From the NCBI GenBank assembly GCA_036245805.1, contig BTRK01000003.1:18516464-18580463 (forward strand): DNA of 64,000 nt. Direction: 5' to 3'. The DNA is from Pristionchus mayeri (taxonomy: Eukaryota > Nematoda > Chromadorea > Rhabditida > Neodiplogasteridae). The first letter of the stretch is position 1. Every line of letters begins with the position of its first letter. Shown here piece after piece: positions 32,052 to 43,362 of the stretch. A model generated the notes under the pieces. That model searched no databases, was not told the origin of the DNA, and saw only the letters and a list, made by a program, of their open reading frames with translations. Both the position numbers and the translations under genes were made by a program.

Positions 32052-35000
32052 ATGGAGGCTCTTCAGAAGAACGAGGAATCATCGCGCAAGCCCAGTGACG
32101 TCATCAACTTCAAGCGACGTCTGAGGGACGGTTGCAAGGTTAGACCAAGGCTTCTCAATCATTATATCTGGGTCTCGGCACGCTATTGGTTACGGTACTG
32201 GATCTGGTTCTTCAGAAATCTCAGCTGATTTGTGCCGATTCCTTCCACTCTGATTTTGGTTTTCCCGATTGTCTTACAGTAGCACTCCCTGTTCTCTGTC
32301 TGTGTCTCAATTACAGTACTTAGAGACCACCGTACCCTTTCCAGGTGATGTACATCAGCAACGCGCGCGTGACTGAGGCGGACGCGGACGACTGGATGGC
32401 CTTGCCGCTGCTCAAGGAGAAGGAGGTCAAAGATCAAAGATCAATCCTGTCCAACCCCTCCTCTCTCAGAACGAGGCGACCTTCCCACAGCGCCACTTCC
32501 TCCAGCTGCACGTGCCGTCGCTGAGAGTAGGTCATGATACCATGATCTGGCCTACCGTAATCCGACGATTACCGTCGCGCAGGACTTCCTGCACAATCTC
32601 GACGCCCTGCCTCCTTCTCCGCCCCGTCAGAAGGAGATCGAGATCAAAGTGGAAGAGGGGGTAGGGCAAGGTATCCTAACAGGAAGGCAACCGTACCCTC
32701 GCAGGTTCCCCCGACCGAGTTCCTGCGATCGATCAACCTGGAGAATGTGGTCTACCATCAACCGGAAAATACCGTACCCCCTCAGGCTCCCTCGATTAAG
32801 TTCCAACGATCGAAGGCACTGGAGAATGCGGTAGGTCAACCTATCATCTACCGAGAGATACCGTACATCATCAGGGACCTCACATCGAGTTCGAGAGATC
32901 GATCAAGCTGGAAGAGCCGGACAAGGTAAGCCTCTGGTACCGTAACCCGATAAGTATCGTAACAGCTTTCTTCTCAGGACCCACTGTTCGAGGGCCCTTT
33001 ATCGATCAAGCTCGAAGAACCCGAGGAGGTGGATACCGTAACCCGTATCCTACCGTAATCTCCTGGCTCAGGGTCCTGTGTTCGATTGCCAACGATCGAT
33101 CAAGCAAGAAGACCCGGACATCGACACCGGTTCGGTCCATGAGTGAGTTGTCGATTTCGCAGCTCACCTCGCTAACCACAGTAATTGCAGGACATGTGGT
33201 GACGTCTTCTGTCCTGACGTTATCAGTCTTCCCGACGACCACCGGGGCCGATGACGTCATCGACGATGTGAAGACGTCGCCGTTGAGGAAGCGACGAGTC
33301 GAGTCGCACCCGCAGTCCTCGATTGGTTAGTCAACGAAATATGGAGATTAAACATCAAAGATCAACCTTAGTAGGTTCCTCGTACTTCGAGCTCGACGAC
33401 GAGTCTCCTTCTGAGCAACGAGCGACCGAGTCGACCATCGCCCAGGAAGGTAAATATTTATTATTTATATTATGTTTATTTTCGAAAATAATTGTGATTT
33501 CGGACCTCGCGCAGTTCTCGGACTTCTTCTTCACCAATTTCGGAGAGGGCGAAGCATCCGTACGGGTGAGTGATCTTTGATATTTCAACTTTATTAGTGA
33601 TTGCTATGAATTCATTGCCTCCTCTCGTCCGTACCGATCAAACATTAGCTGAGGAATGTTCTGTGCTCGTTTTCCCGATTGATCTTTGATTGTCGCAGGT
33701 GCCTTCCTTCTCATTTTCCTCCTCTGCTCCGTGCATATACCGCATCGAGCCTGCACCCTCAGTGACCTTCGGACCGACTGAGAGTAAGACTTGATTTTTG
33801 GTCTTTGATCTTTGACCTTTGATCTCAGATCTTTCTTACATTTCTCAGGATTAGGCTTATCTTGCTTCGTCGACCTTCCGTTCACTCGCAACGTGTGCAC
33901 AGTCGCTGTGAAGAATCAGGTTGGTCTTTGATCTTTGTGGTCTTCTAAATGTAGCTGGGGTTCATCTCTTTGAATGAACAGATTACGAAAGTGGTTGTGC
34001 TCATGTTGATGATCGTTGAATTAGAACCTTTTGGATTACAGTTTCGCTATCATTGCTTAATCTCTTTCTCCCCTCAGTCTACGGTGAAATCTCCCTGTCC
34101 CCGCTGCTACGTGATGATCGAGAAGCTGGACGAGGCGAAGGTACACATCGAGGATGTGGGGTGATCTTTGATCTCTGATACTTTTGGAATTTAGTAAGGA
34201 AAAAATGATGATGTTGGTTCTTTCGTGTATAAGCAAGAAACTGATCGATATGGGAGATCGATTGATCTTTGATCTCTGTTCTTCCTTCAGGGCACATGTA
34301 TCACAATCGGGACGCACGCGTGTGATGTGTGCGGGAAGAGACTCGTCAACTAGTGGACACTCAAGAAGCACATCGAGAGACACGCTGCTAGTGATCTTTG
34401 ATCTTTCCTCTTTAAACTCTGATCTTGCTTATACTCTAGGATTCGACATTCTGGTTTTTTCATTTCTCACATTATCTCTACCGATTGAGTTGATAGTTTA
34501 TAGAAGAAAGATGAAGCGTAAAACTCGTACCAATAGCTGCAGAAACTTGTTAGTATTGATCTTTCCTTTCAGGAGAAGCCCCGCTGTGGTTTCTGCTCGA
34601 ATCTCTTCGACTCGCTGGAGGAGCTGCGCGACCACAACCTACTCTCCGGCCACATGCTCCGGTTGGTCTTCTATGTTTGATCTCTGATCTCTGCTCTTTG
34701 ATCTGGCGTATGCTGGTTTCTGTACTTTAAACAGTACGTTCTACTGGAAAGATAGGATTTTTTTCTGTTGAATACGTCTCGGCTGTGGATTTCCCTCGAA
34801 TTAATAATGATCTTTGAGTCCGGAGGAGGCGGGAGGGGGTTTTCACGAGATCAACGCCTTCCACAAGCGGAGAAGGAAGGAGCAGAAGGAGGAGGAAATT
34901 CGCAACAAGCAGATGGAGGGGTTAGCTTATCTTTGATCTTTAATCTCTATCCCATCATTCCTTGCAGCAACCTCGCCTGGATGATGATGGAGGCGCTGGA

Positions 35001-35187
35001 TGGAACGACGGTTGCAACTGCTGCGCCAGGAATGCAACCCGCTGCCAAGAAAAGAAAGGTACGGTAGGGACACGGTAGAGGGATTGTGGGGGATGACGTC
35101 ATTCTTACGCAATCTCATTCTAGACGACCACTCAACATCGAATCGTGGAGGACGAGTCGGCGAGTGCCGTGGTTTTCCTCGAATAGC
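32052..35187 (+). pseudogene. Zinc-finger (C2HC/C2H2) gene, possibly broken by an in-frame TAG
   Basis: A dozen or more short exons run from ATG 32052 (MEALQKNEESSRKPSDVINF) to the stop at 35187. The first nine exons join in frame and include similar small exons at 32705, 32786, 32875, 32978 and 33072, each carrying an [E/Q]RSIK- or LSIKLEE-like peptide, probably serial exon duplication. Zinc-binding modules follow: CPRCYVMIEKLDEAKVHIED (C-x2-C-x12-H), CDVCGKRLVN then TAG then WTLKKHIERH, and CGFCSNLFDSLEELRDH. The C-terminus has a lysine/glutamate-rich helix and the NLS-like PAAKKRK. TAG at 34351-34353 falls inside the second finger, where a residue is needed to keep the 12-residue spacing. 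I could not close phase at the joins near 33.15, 33.5 and 34.39 kb. Either the gene is a recent pseudogene or my joins and the base call need checking. A nuclear DNA-binding role is inferred. Confidence 0.65.
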
Positions 35188-35440
35188 GACTTGCACCAAC
35201 TAGTCATTTTGGCCCCGTGCCAACTGTAATAACGAATCAACACATAAGTTAGAACGTCGATAAAGTTTTCCTGAGTGCTAGCTGCACGCGTCATTCTGAT
35301 CTCTTGTTTTTGGTCCACGAACGTTTTGGGGGGGGGGGGTGAGTTTGGAATAAGAGGGAGACTAGGGAGGCGGAACTGAGAACGAGCAATGGAAATTAGA
35401 ATAAACAGAATACGAATGTTTGAAAAAAGGTCGGATGAGA

Positions 35441-35497
35441 GGGACTATGCCGGATTAGATCTACCTTGACGTTATAGATCTAATCCGGCATAGTCCC
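35441..35497. repeat. Perfect 23 bp-arm hairpin
   Basis: Arms 35441-35463 and 35475-35497 are exact reverse complements (GGGACTATGCCGGATTAGAT...), with an 11 nt loop. It lies 250 bp downstream of the zinc-finger gene. Same architecture as 31748-31801 but a different sequence. Confidence 0.9.
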
Positions 35498-36048
35498 CTT
35501 CATTAATAGCGTGGTCGCGTGAGATTATATTTCCATGCTCAACTAACAACGCTTCTCTTCATCGCTGCATTTTCGAGCCATACCATCAACGGCGGGGAAA
35601 GCAGGGCTACGCGAACGCAGCCCCTCACTCAAAAATGTAGCTGTTTGCCAACCCCAACTCGGAGCTGCAATACAGGTCAGCGTGTCCGAAAGTGCAATGG
35701 ACACGCCTCGCCGTAGGGTTCCCGTCTTCGTGATCACGAGAGACCCCCAGCCAGGTAAGTTTATGAGGAATCGTGGATGGTTCCTTATGCCCCGCATGCT
35801 CTCTAGACGAGCCGGATAAGAGCATGCGAGGAGAGGGCGGAGAAGGCAGAAAGATAGAAGAGTGGGAGGGAGGGGAAGAAAGGAATGTGCCAGAAGGGAG
35901 GAAAAAGTGGAAGAGGAAAGAGAAGGGGACGAAGGGAGGGTTGGGTTGTCAATAGGAACTGTCAATAATTCTCAAAGGCATGAAAGCGGATGGAGGGAAG
36001 AAGGTTCTTTTAAAAAACATTCAACGTGTTCCAAAACGATAAAATGTT

Positions 36049-36122
36049 TGCCGCCAGCAGGGGTCGAACCTGCGACCTTGGGCTTATTAGACCCACGCTC
36101 TAACCGACTGAGCTATGGCGGC
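36049..36122 (-). tRNA. tRNA-Ile(AAU)
   Basis: 74 nt minus-strand gene with all stems paired: acceptor GCCGCCA/TGGCGGC with discriminator A, D stem GCTC/GAGC, anticodon stem TGGGT/GCCCA (one terminal T-G), loop CTAATAA with anticodon AAU, T arm GCAGG/CCTGC. No intron. A34 would be edited to inosine to read AUU, AUC and AUA. The B-box GGTTCGACC is present. Confidence 0.95.
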
Positions 36123-36432
36123 TGACGGTCCGCTTTTGCTAGATTAGGCCGATGTTCTCGCCTTTATGGTGCTGATGCTAGTATGGTGCTGATGGTGGGG
36201 CTACTGGCGCGCTCGTTTGGGATAGGTATAGCGAGTCCTAATTCTCGTCTCCATGCATATTTTGAGAGTGAGTGCATCCACTGGCATATCTGCGTCTCAC
36301 ACTATAGCGGGATAAATCACAAGGATTAGATAGGATCTTTCCACTGTCGATCAGCGTCCTTTCATCTGTCTGGAAGCATCTAATTAGCTCTTAACTAGCG
36401 TGTATGTCAACTAATATTAAGCCGTCTTGCAG

Positions 36433-37769
36433 GATTTTCCGATGAAGATCTCCTTCCTCAACGGCGACGTCTTCGACGTCTCCGCTGACGTCTTCTCCCT
36501 CCACACCGACAGGAATCTCATGATCGATGTCACCATATTCGCCAAGGCGGGACTACCCTTCGCTAACGAGTTCAAACAGAAGCTTCGCGCTTCTCGCAAG
36601 GACCTCCCTTATCGTACTCCCTCTGTGCTCAAACTCGATGCAGGAGGCGTTTTCTCGTGCAAAGGTAAGATACTTTCAACGATTTCAAAAACTAAGAATT
36701 TAACTACACCAGAGTCGCACTGATGCCATGTTATACACAGGTGATATTGAATTAGTAGGAGGAGGTGGTTTCGGGGTGAATTCTGTAAATTGCAGATGTG
36801 ATGCTGGTTTGTCCTGGTTCGATCTCCCTAGACGACCCTTCTGGCTTTGATTTGGTCTCCGTACGCAGAGCATACAAGAAATTCTTCGATCTATTCTCGA
36901 ATGGACAGCATACTGTTGTGAGTTCACAGTCAAAGTGTATCCATTACTATTCAATCATCTTGAGGCGATCACGCTTCCTGACACATACTCCCTCCCTCTC
37001 ATCAGAGAGATCCTCTACGCTTGCCTTAATCGCGCGCCTATATACGTGAGTTCATTTACTTTCGGAAAATTTTGCATCATAAGAGTTACGGATATTTCTA
37101 TCTTCTCAAAGCTACCGAAGTGCGTTTTGAGGCATGTTGCCTGCGCCTCTCCTTTTTGTAAATAAAATGGGAACTGGGAACTAGGGACAAAAGTACTGCA
37201 CGGATGGTTTTCCGTAAGCAGAGATAGACTAACGCTGAACTGTTGAATAAATGGCAAATACTTTGACCCGATTACTGATTATCGATCATCCTAGGAAATC
37301 ACCGACGTCACACTGCTGTCCACATGTGATCGCACGAAGAAGATTGTCTCTCATCTAATGGGAGCTGAGACTCTGCAACTCAACTCCTCCAAGCTCAGGG
37401 AGGCGTTCACCAAATCCCTGAAAGTTACAACCCCATCTCCTCGTCTCTTCATTGGAAAGAAGATCGAGGGAGTGAGATCGTAAGTGCAGATTTAGTTATT
37501 TTATCCATTCTGAAATATCTACAACTTCCAAATTCACAAATTACAGCAATCAAAAGTGTCCAAAATGCGATCAAGAATTCGTGGTTTCCAAACTGAAGAA
37601 ACACATCAAGAAGAAACACTGTGCAAAGATCAGTAGTGTATGTTTTTATGATCCTTAGATCTGTTTTAATCACTCATTAATTACGTTTCAGCCTCAGCTT
37701 GGAAAAGACATTGCCACTGAGGATGGACTGCCTTCCCCTCCCAGTACCCTCAAACTTGCACCCAAATGA
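36433..37769 (+). CDS. BTB/SKP1-like protein with one C-terminal C2H2 finger
   Basis: The first exon follows a TTGCAG acceptor and has an in-frame ATG at 36442, so the start may be there (trans-spliced) or further upstream. It encodes MKISFLNGDVFDVSADVFSL, which resembles the first strand and helix of BTB/SKP1 folds. The middle region (36796 to about 37048) has two phase-consistent readings. One uses the donor at 36918 and an acceptor near 36962 (GQHTV joined to AITLPDTYSLPLIREILYAC). The other uses an 11 nt exon and a frame containing ILRSILEWTAYCCEF. Later exons give EITDVTLLSTCDRTKKIVSH, then a finger CPKCDQEFVVSKLKKHIKKK-H, and a short tail ending LKLAPK. The BTB/SKP1 assignment is inferred from hydrophobic pattern only. 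It converges with the five-finger gene at 38.2 kb. Confidence 0.6.
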
Positions 37770-37909
37770 GAAATTGTGACCATTAATCAATTTCATTTCA
37801 ACATCGACCATTCTCTCTAGTTTTTCTGCCTATTATGCTATTCCATCCTTACGAATAGAGGTCACGGGGGAACGATTGTCCCCATTTGAACACTGATCTT
37901 TGTTGAAAT

Positions 37910-37915
37910 AATAAA
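37910..37915 (+). promoter_or_regulatory. Poly(A) signal of the BTB/SKP1-like gene
   Basis: AATAAA 140 nt past the stop codon at 37769. Confidence 0.5.
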
Positions 37916-38239
37916 CGATCGTCTCTGAAGATGACCATGTTCTTTCTGTTCAAGAATTTATTGTAAATGCCTAATGAAACATAATATTTTATCAGTACAT
38001 AAATTAGAATCCAGGGGAGTTCAAATGCAGAGAAAGCACGAACAATTGTGAAAGCTCACATCCCACATCTCGTCTGTCGGAATCATCAGCAAGTCATCAG
38101 CTAATTACCGTATCACATGGTCTACCGTATTCCGTACTACACTCACCGGTATAATGGGAATGCTCATACTCTCTACGCGTGTTTCTATACAACGATACGA
38201 ATGCACAACTCATCTACAGTAATCCTGCAGGGACTGTAC

Positions 38240-41200
38240 TCAGCTCAAGCGGGCTAGGCGCCTGGTGCGATTACCGTAACCTACCGTACCCTGGTGTGGC
38301 ACTGGGTACAGTACACCGGGAAGGGGGGCGAAGAGATGGGGATGCTGTTGCTTCTTGTGTCGCAGCAGGCTGCTACGGTCGGAGAGCTCGGCCTGACACT
38401 CCTCGCATTGGAAAATGAGACCTGTAGAGATAAACATTAAAGAAGGGGTAACACGAAAGAATGCTAGGGAGTCCCACCACGAAGATATTGCTCTCGCAAT
38501 GGGAAACTGTAGCGAAATTACCCCAGGAAAGAGGATAAAATTATGTAGAGCGAGTGAAACACAAACGAAGTGGCCACTACCCTGCGCTGTCAATGAACTT
38601 TGCGCTTATGTAAATAGCCTCAGAGATGTCTGTGAAACTTCGGATAAAGTGAATCATGATCGGGCTTATGGTGTCTATTACACACACATAGTGGCTAATT
38701 AAACTAATTTTTCGTGTTACTCCTTCTTTAACACACGCATTCTTGCTTTCTGGTGCAGTACCCTCATCAACTAATCGATACCTCCCTACAGTATCTGCCT
38801 CTCTACCGTACCCTGGTGTATCCTCTCCACGTGCTCTCTTCGATGGGTGTTCGTGGAGAAGACCCTGTCGCACTGGTTGCACGGGAAGGGAGGCTGCTGG
38901 CGGCTTGCAGCAGCTGCAGCATCGGGTCGCATCTGCAGCCCGGAGTAGGACTTGGGCAGCTTCAGCTGCGGGTGCAGCCCGTGCGACATGCGCTGATGCA
39001 GCTTCAACCTGCAAATTTCACGTTAGGCTTCCCGATTTCCTCAGTGATTTCATGCACGGTGAGTATAATATCTACACACGCTACAATGACCTTTTGATCA
39101 CAGACAACGATTCAGAAGCAATATTTTTAGAATGATGATTTTTCAATGCACTATCCAAGCATGGTCAATCCAAACAGATATGAAATACACGTGCGGCATA
39201 AAGATGACAGGTGCATTCACAAATGCCTTTTCCAACTGATCAGTCTACACATCCACCACCGTGAAAAAGGTTGGCTATAAACGGCCAAAGATGAAAGATC
39301 ACTCGCCTCTCTCTGAGGGCGAATCGCAGTCCGCACTCGCCGCACTCGTACGGCTTATCGTCGCAGTGCAGACAACGGACGTGACGAAGCATCAGATATC
39401 TGAGGAAGAGAAGGAGGATAATGAGATTGACTATGAGGATCATTGCATAATAACATGTGAGACGAATAGAGAAGTCGTCAACTACCAGACAGTACGGAAT
39501 ATAAGTGATTATTTCGACACTTTTCCCAGCAATGATTGTACCAAGCTCAATCAATGTGACTACCAATTCCCTATGCGACCAGGATTTCGCGGGTGTGCTT
39601 GTGATTCAATTTCATTTTCATTTTTTTGTAATTCCTAAATTGCGATATTTTCCAGCCAAGGGGCTCGTGTTATTGTAATATTTCCTGTAAGAACAGCACA
39701 TATGACAGGAATTGTGAAAAAAACGGTCAACGCATTCATGATCAACCCGTGCTATCCGAGGGAGACGGCACTACGTCGGATTAGAACCGTCGGATGAGAA
39801 CCCACAGAATGAGAACTAAAAAAGTAACCCTTCTCCAGGATGTTCACTGACTGGTCCGTAACGGACGGAGTGGTCATTTTTCTCCGACCCCCCCCCCCTC
39901 GAACATTCGAGTCGTCGCAAAACTACAGGAACTCGCAGCGAGTGCTAAGACGGGTATTATTCATACTGTTTTGGACTGTTTACTAGTCAATTTGTGCTAG
40001 ATGGGTATAACCAACCAGGCCGCGAGCCGATTCCCAAGGTGATCTCACGGCGCTCGCTTGGCTGACGATTCTTTCTTTGATGAGAGGTGGTTGGTAACCA
40101 TCTGACCCTTTCCATTTTGCATGTTCTTTGGAATTTCTTTAGCCCGCGAGGGAATGCGTAAAATTTAGACAGTCATACCATATTTTTTTCTTTGCGCCGC
40201 TCGTTGCACGTTTAAATTTCTTAAGAAAAAACGCTTCTGGAAAATGACAACTATCTCTAGTAAACAACTATCTCTATCCCACTCTCTAGTAAACAAGTAT
40301 TACATGGCACAGTCATTTTAGCTCCTAGGAAATATGTTATCGCCTCTCTAAATCGCATGACGTCTGGTCGGTCAGAGAAAGTGAGAGAGTACGGAGTGAG
40401 CATGCGTATCAAGAGAGGGACGAGCGCACCTAGAGAGCTTTTGAGCCCTCGTGCTGAGGTAGCGAAAATATCGTTCGGCCAACCCTAGTACACACCAATA
40501 CCTCTTTCCCGATAATGGCGACCCGCGAAGCGGGGAGCCCCCCCCCCCCCCCTCCCCCCCCCCCATAAGCCGGCTCAGGCAGGCGATACGCACAGAAAGT
40601 TAAACGCGTAGAAACATTGGTTTAAGCTCTCCTCCAGCCACATTCGTGCATGAAATTTTTTCTCCGGAGAAAAATGACCATTCCGTCGGTTAAGGACGCG
40701 TTGTTCACTGTAGGTTGAACCCTACATTTTAACTCAAAATATAATGTCTACCGTATCACACTCCTACCGTACCCCTCACCTCCTCACAAAAGTCTTCATA
40801 CATCCATCCCATCTGCACACGGGGTTCTTGATTCCTCTTCCGATGTGCACGGAAGAGACGTGCGCCTCCATCCGACAACGCGCCTCTGCGAAATAGCACA
40901 ATGACTATCACGGACTAATCTACAAAGATAAACCGAGAGAATCTAACCGCACATTCAAGGATCAAGAATAATACTTCACCTATAATAGAAGGTAACTGGG
41001 ATAATGTGTGCACACCCCAGGGGAAATATAAATTCATGTTTTCGTATTCTCAATGTGTACAAATTTCTTGGCGAATCCATAGGAAGTACGAAATAGAAGT
41101 CATCCGTGTTCACCTTTCCAAGTGCATTTCTCTCCGTTCTCCTCTCTCCACTGACACTCCATCTCCTCCAGTCCGTAACCGTCCGGAAAGGCGCGGTCCT

Positions 41201-43160
41201 CGTCCGCATCCGCTCCCGACGCGTCAAGCGGCGCCATCGCTGGAGACAAGAGTACGGTAGACGCAAGTGAGGATACGGTAGCCGAGGAGGCTGCGTCCAC
41301 TCCATATGCGAATGGAATCTGCAAACGAGAATGAGATCAACATGCTCTTAAACATATTCTATTCTATCTAACAAATTTGAGGAAATACAAGTTCGTCTCT
41401 TTCTGTTATCCACTACTAAACAACACACTGAAACTCTAATCTCACTTGTGAATCTAAAAATGTTTTTTTTCCAAATTCACCTACGGTGAATCACACTGTC
41501 CCGACTTACTCAATCAAGAGAACATCGTGAAGCCTCACCCCACCATCCGCAATTACCAAACTCTCTTTTATCATTCTCTTGTTCGTGATCAGGGAATCAC
41601 CCACAGCATATCAAAATCCATCTCTCCCCATTTGATCTTTGATCTCTCTTCTCACCTCTCCTATGGTCGTCTGTGGCAGTGGAGGGAGGAAGTAGGCGTA
41701 CGAGTGCTCCGCCTGCTCGTTGTCCAGATCCATCTGAGGAACTCTGCAATCACATTGTTATTTTTTTAAAATTTTTAACTATTTAAAATAATTATTTGAA
41801 TTATAGATTTGGTGAGAGTAACATCCTAAAAAATCAAATCAAGTTTTACAAAATAGTTGGAGCTTTCATGCCACATGATCTGTTCATCCCAGCTAATAAC
41901 GTGTCCCGCTGATCACATGCCTACACCCCCGAAAATATAATAAAACGTCGTAATATCGTTTTGTGATTTCAAATTTCTCTGCACACCCCTCCTTATTCGA
42001 ATAGCCCTTATTCGAATTCCCGCGACGAGCAACAAATATTATTCTATTAAACAACTCTACTTGTCATAGTAGTCGTGGTTGGCGTTGACGAGTCGATCGA
42101 AGTCGCTCTCGGATGGTCCGTATCGATGGTCGTCGAAGGCGTCCCCAGACATCAGTGGACCCGGGTTGTGCAACCAGTCTGAAACGGGGGAATGACACTC
42201 CTTTTCTAACTATCGACATAGCGTTCACTTTCGGTATATTCCGTCTCTCCCACTAACCATCACTGGATGTGCTCGGTCGCAGGAAACCGTCCGACTCGTG
42301 CAGCAGCAGCGAGTCTGCAGCATGCAGCCCCAGTGACTGAAAATGTTGATCATGGTGATCTTCTAAAATTTGTACATGCAGTGTGACCACAATATTCAAG
42401 GAATTAGAAAGAATGGGCAATGGAAAAATATTCCTTTTTCTAAAGAACCCATGACCTGAGTACTAAATGCTATCCAAAGATGAGCACTTCGTGAGACATG
42501 AAAGTGCCACCGAGCAAAAGCGCAGCTGTGAAATCCTCCCGGAGCATATTTTCCTTTCCCACTAGTCGGCAACCAAGATTATTGCCTACAATCTTCTCCC
42601 TCGACTTTTGAGTAGCACAAAATCATCAATATACATATCAACATTTACTACCGTTCCGATAGAATCAGGCTGCTAACTAGAACCAAAATAAAATATTCTT
42701 CCCCCCTTTCAACCGTTCGTTTCGCACGCTTCTCTCATTATTCCAATGATGCAACACAAAGGTAAGTGAGCGAAGCGCATGTTCATTATATTTTTTCTCC
42801 CTCTTTTCTAATTTCGAATGTTCACACCTGGAATGACGATGTCATCGGTTGTCCGCCCATTCCCCCCGTGTCGATCAACTCGAAAGCGCCATCCTCCACC
42901 TATCAATGTCAAATGTGCACCAATTATGGGATGATTATCTTCTTCTCCAGTGTTCTCTCGACTTACCGACAAATGGTATTTTTAGGGAGCTCAATAACGA
43001 AGTAAACAATGTAAGAAAATATTGTAAATAACTAATCTAAAAACAAAAATATTATCTTCTATTTATTTCGAAACCAAGGACTAATGATGGATTGGAGAGC
43101 AACCATGAAACTCACCAGTAGGTCAGATTCGAAGACGAGCTGGCTAAGCGGCAGACTCAT
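38240..43160 (-). CDS. Five-finger C2H2 transcription factor, ten exons
   Basis: Exons 43160-43116, 42899-42828, 42336-42258, 42178-42061, 41743-41656, 41318-41114, 40885-40780, 39399-39307, 39008-38812 and 38421-38240 close in phase and give 394 aa. The N-terminal ~195 residues are acidic and disordered (MSLPLSQLVFESDLLVEDGA...), as in activation domains. Zinc fingers follow: a C-x9-C type (ECQWREENGEKC with H-x4-H in AHVSSVH), a GLI/ZIC-like CRWDGCMKTF finger with H-x4-H, then three C-x2-C fingers (YECGECGLRFALRERLKLHQ, FPCNQCDRVFSTNTHRREH, FQCEECQAELSDRSSLLRH). The first two fingers resemble GLI/ZIC/HINFP proteins and the rest are ordinary; no orthologue is claimed. One intron (39306-39009) uses a GC donor (AG|GCGAGT), required to keep the 12-residue spacing of finger 3. 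The last exon could instead splice at CAGG|GTACGG, changing the final ~20 residues. Confidence 0.85.
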
Positions 43161-43362
43161 CAACTACTGTAGCTATCGATCGATAATTCTACCTGCTCAA
43201 GGTACGAGATACAACAGTCCAGTAAGATTGGTATTCAGATATTAGGAGGAAATGGTTGCGAACCAAGTGGATCTTCACGAAAACTCGGTATGTAAGTAAA
43301 GAAATTTATCGAGGGAGATCAAAAAACAATGAAAACTAAATCGATAAAAAGAATTTCTCCAT

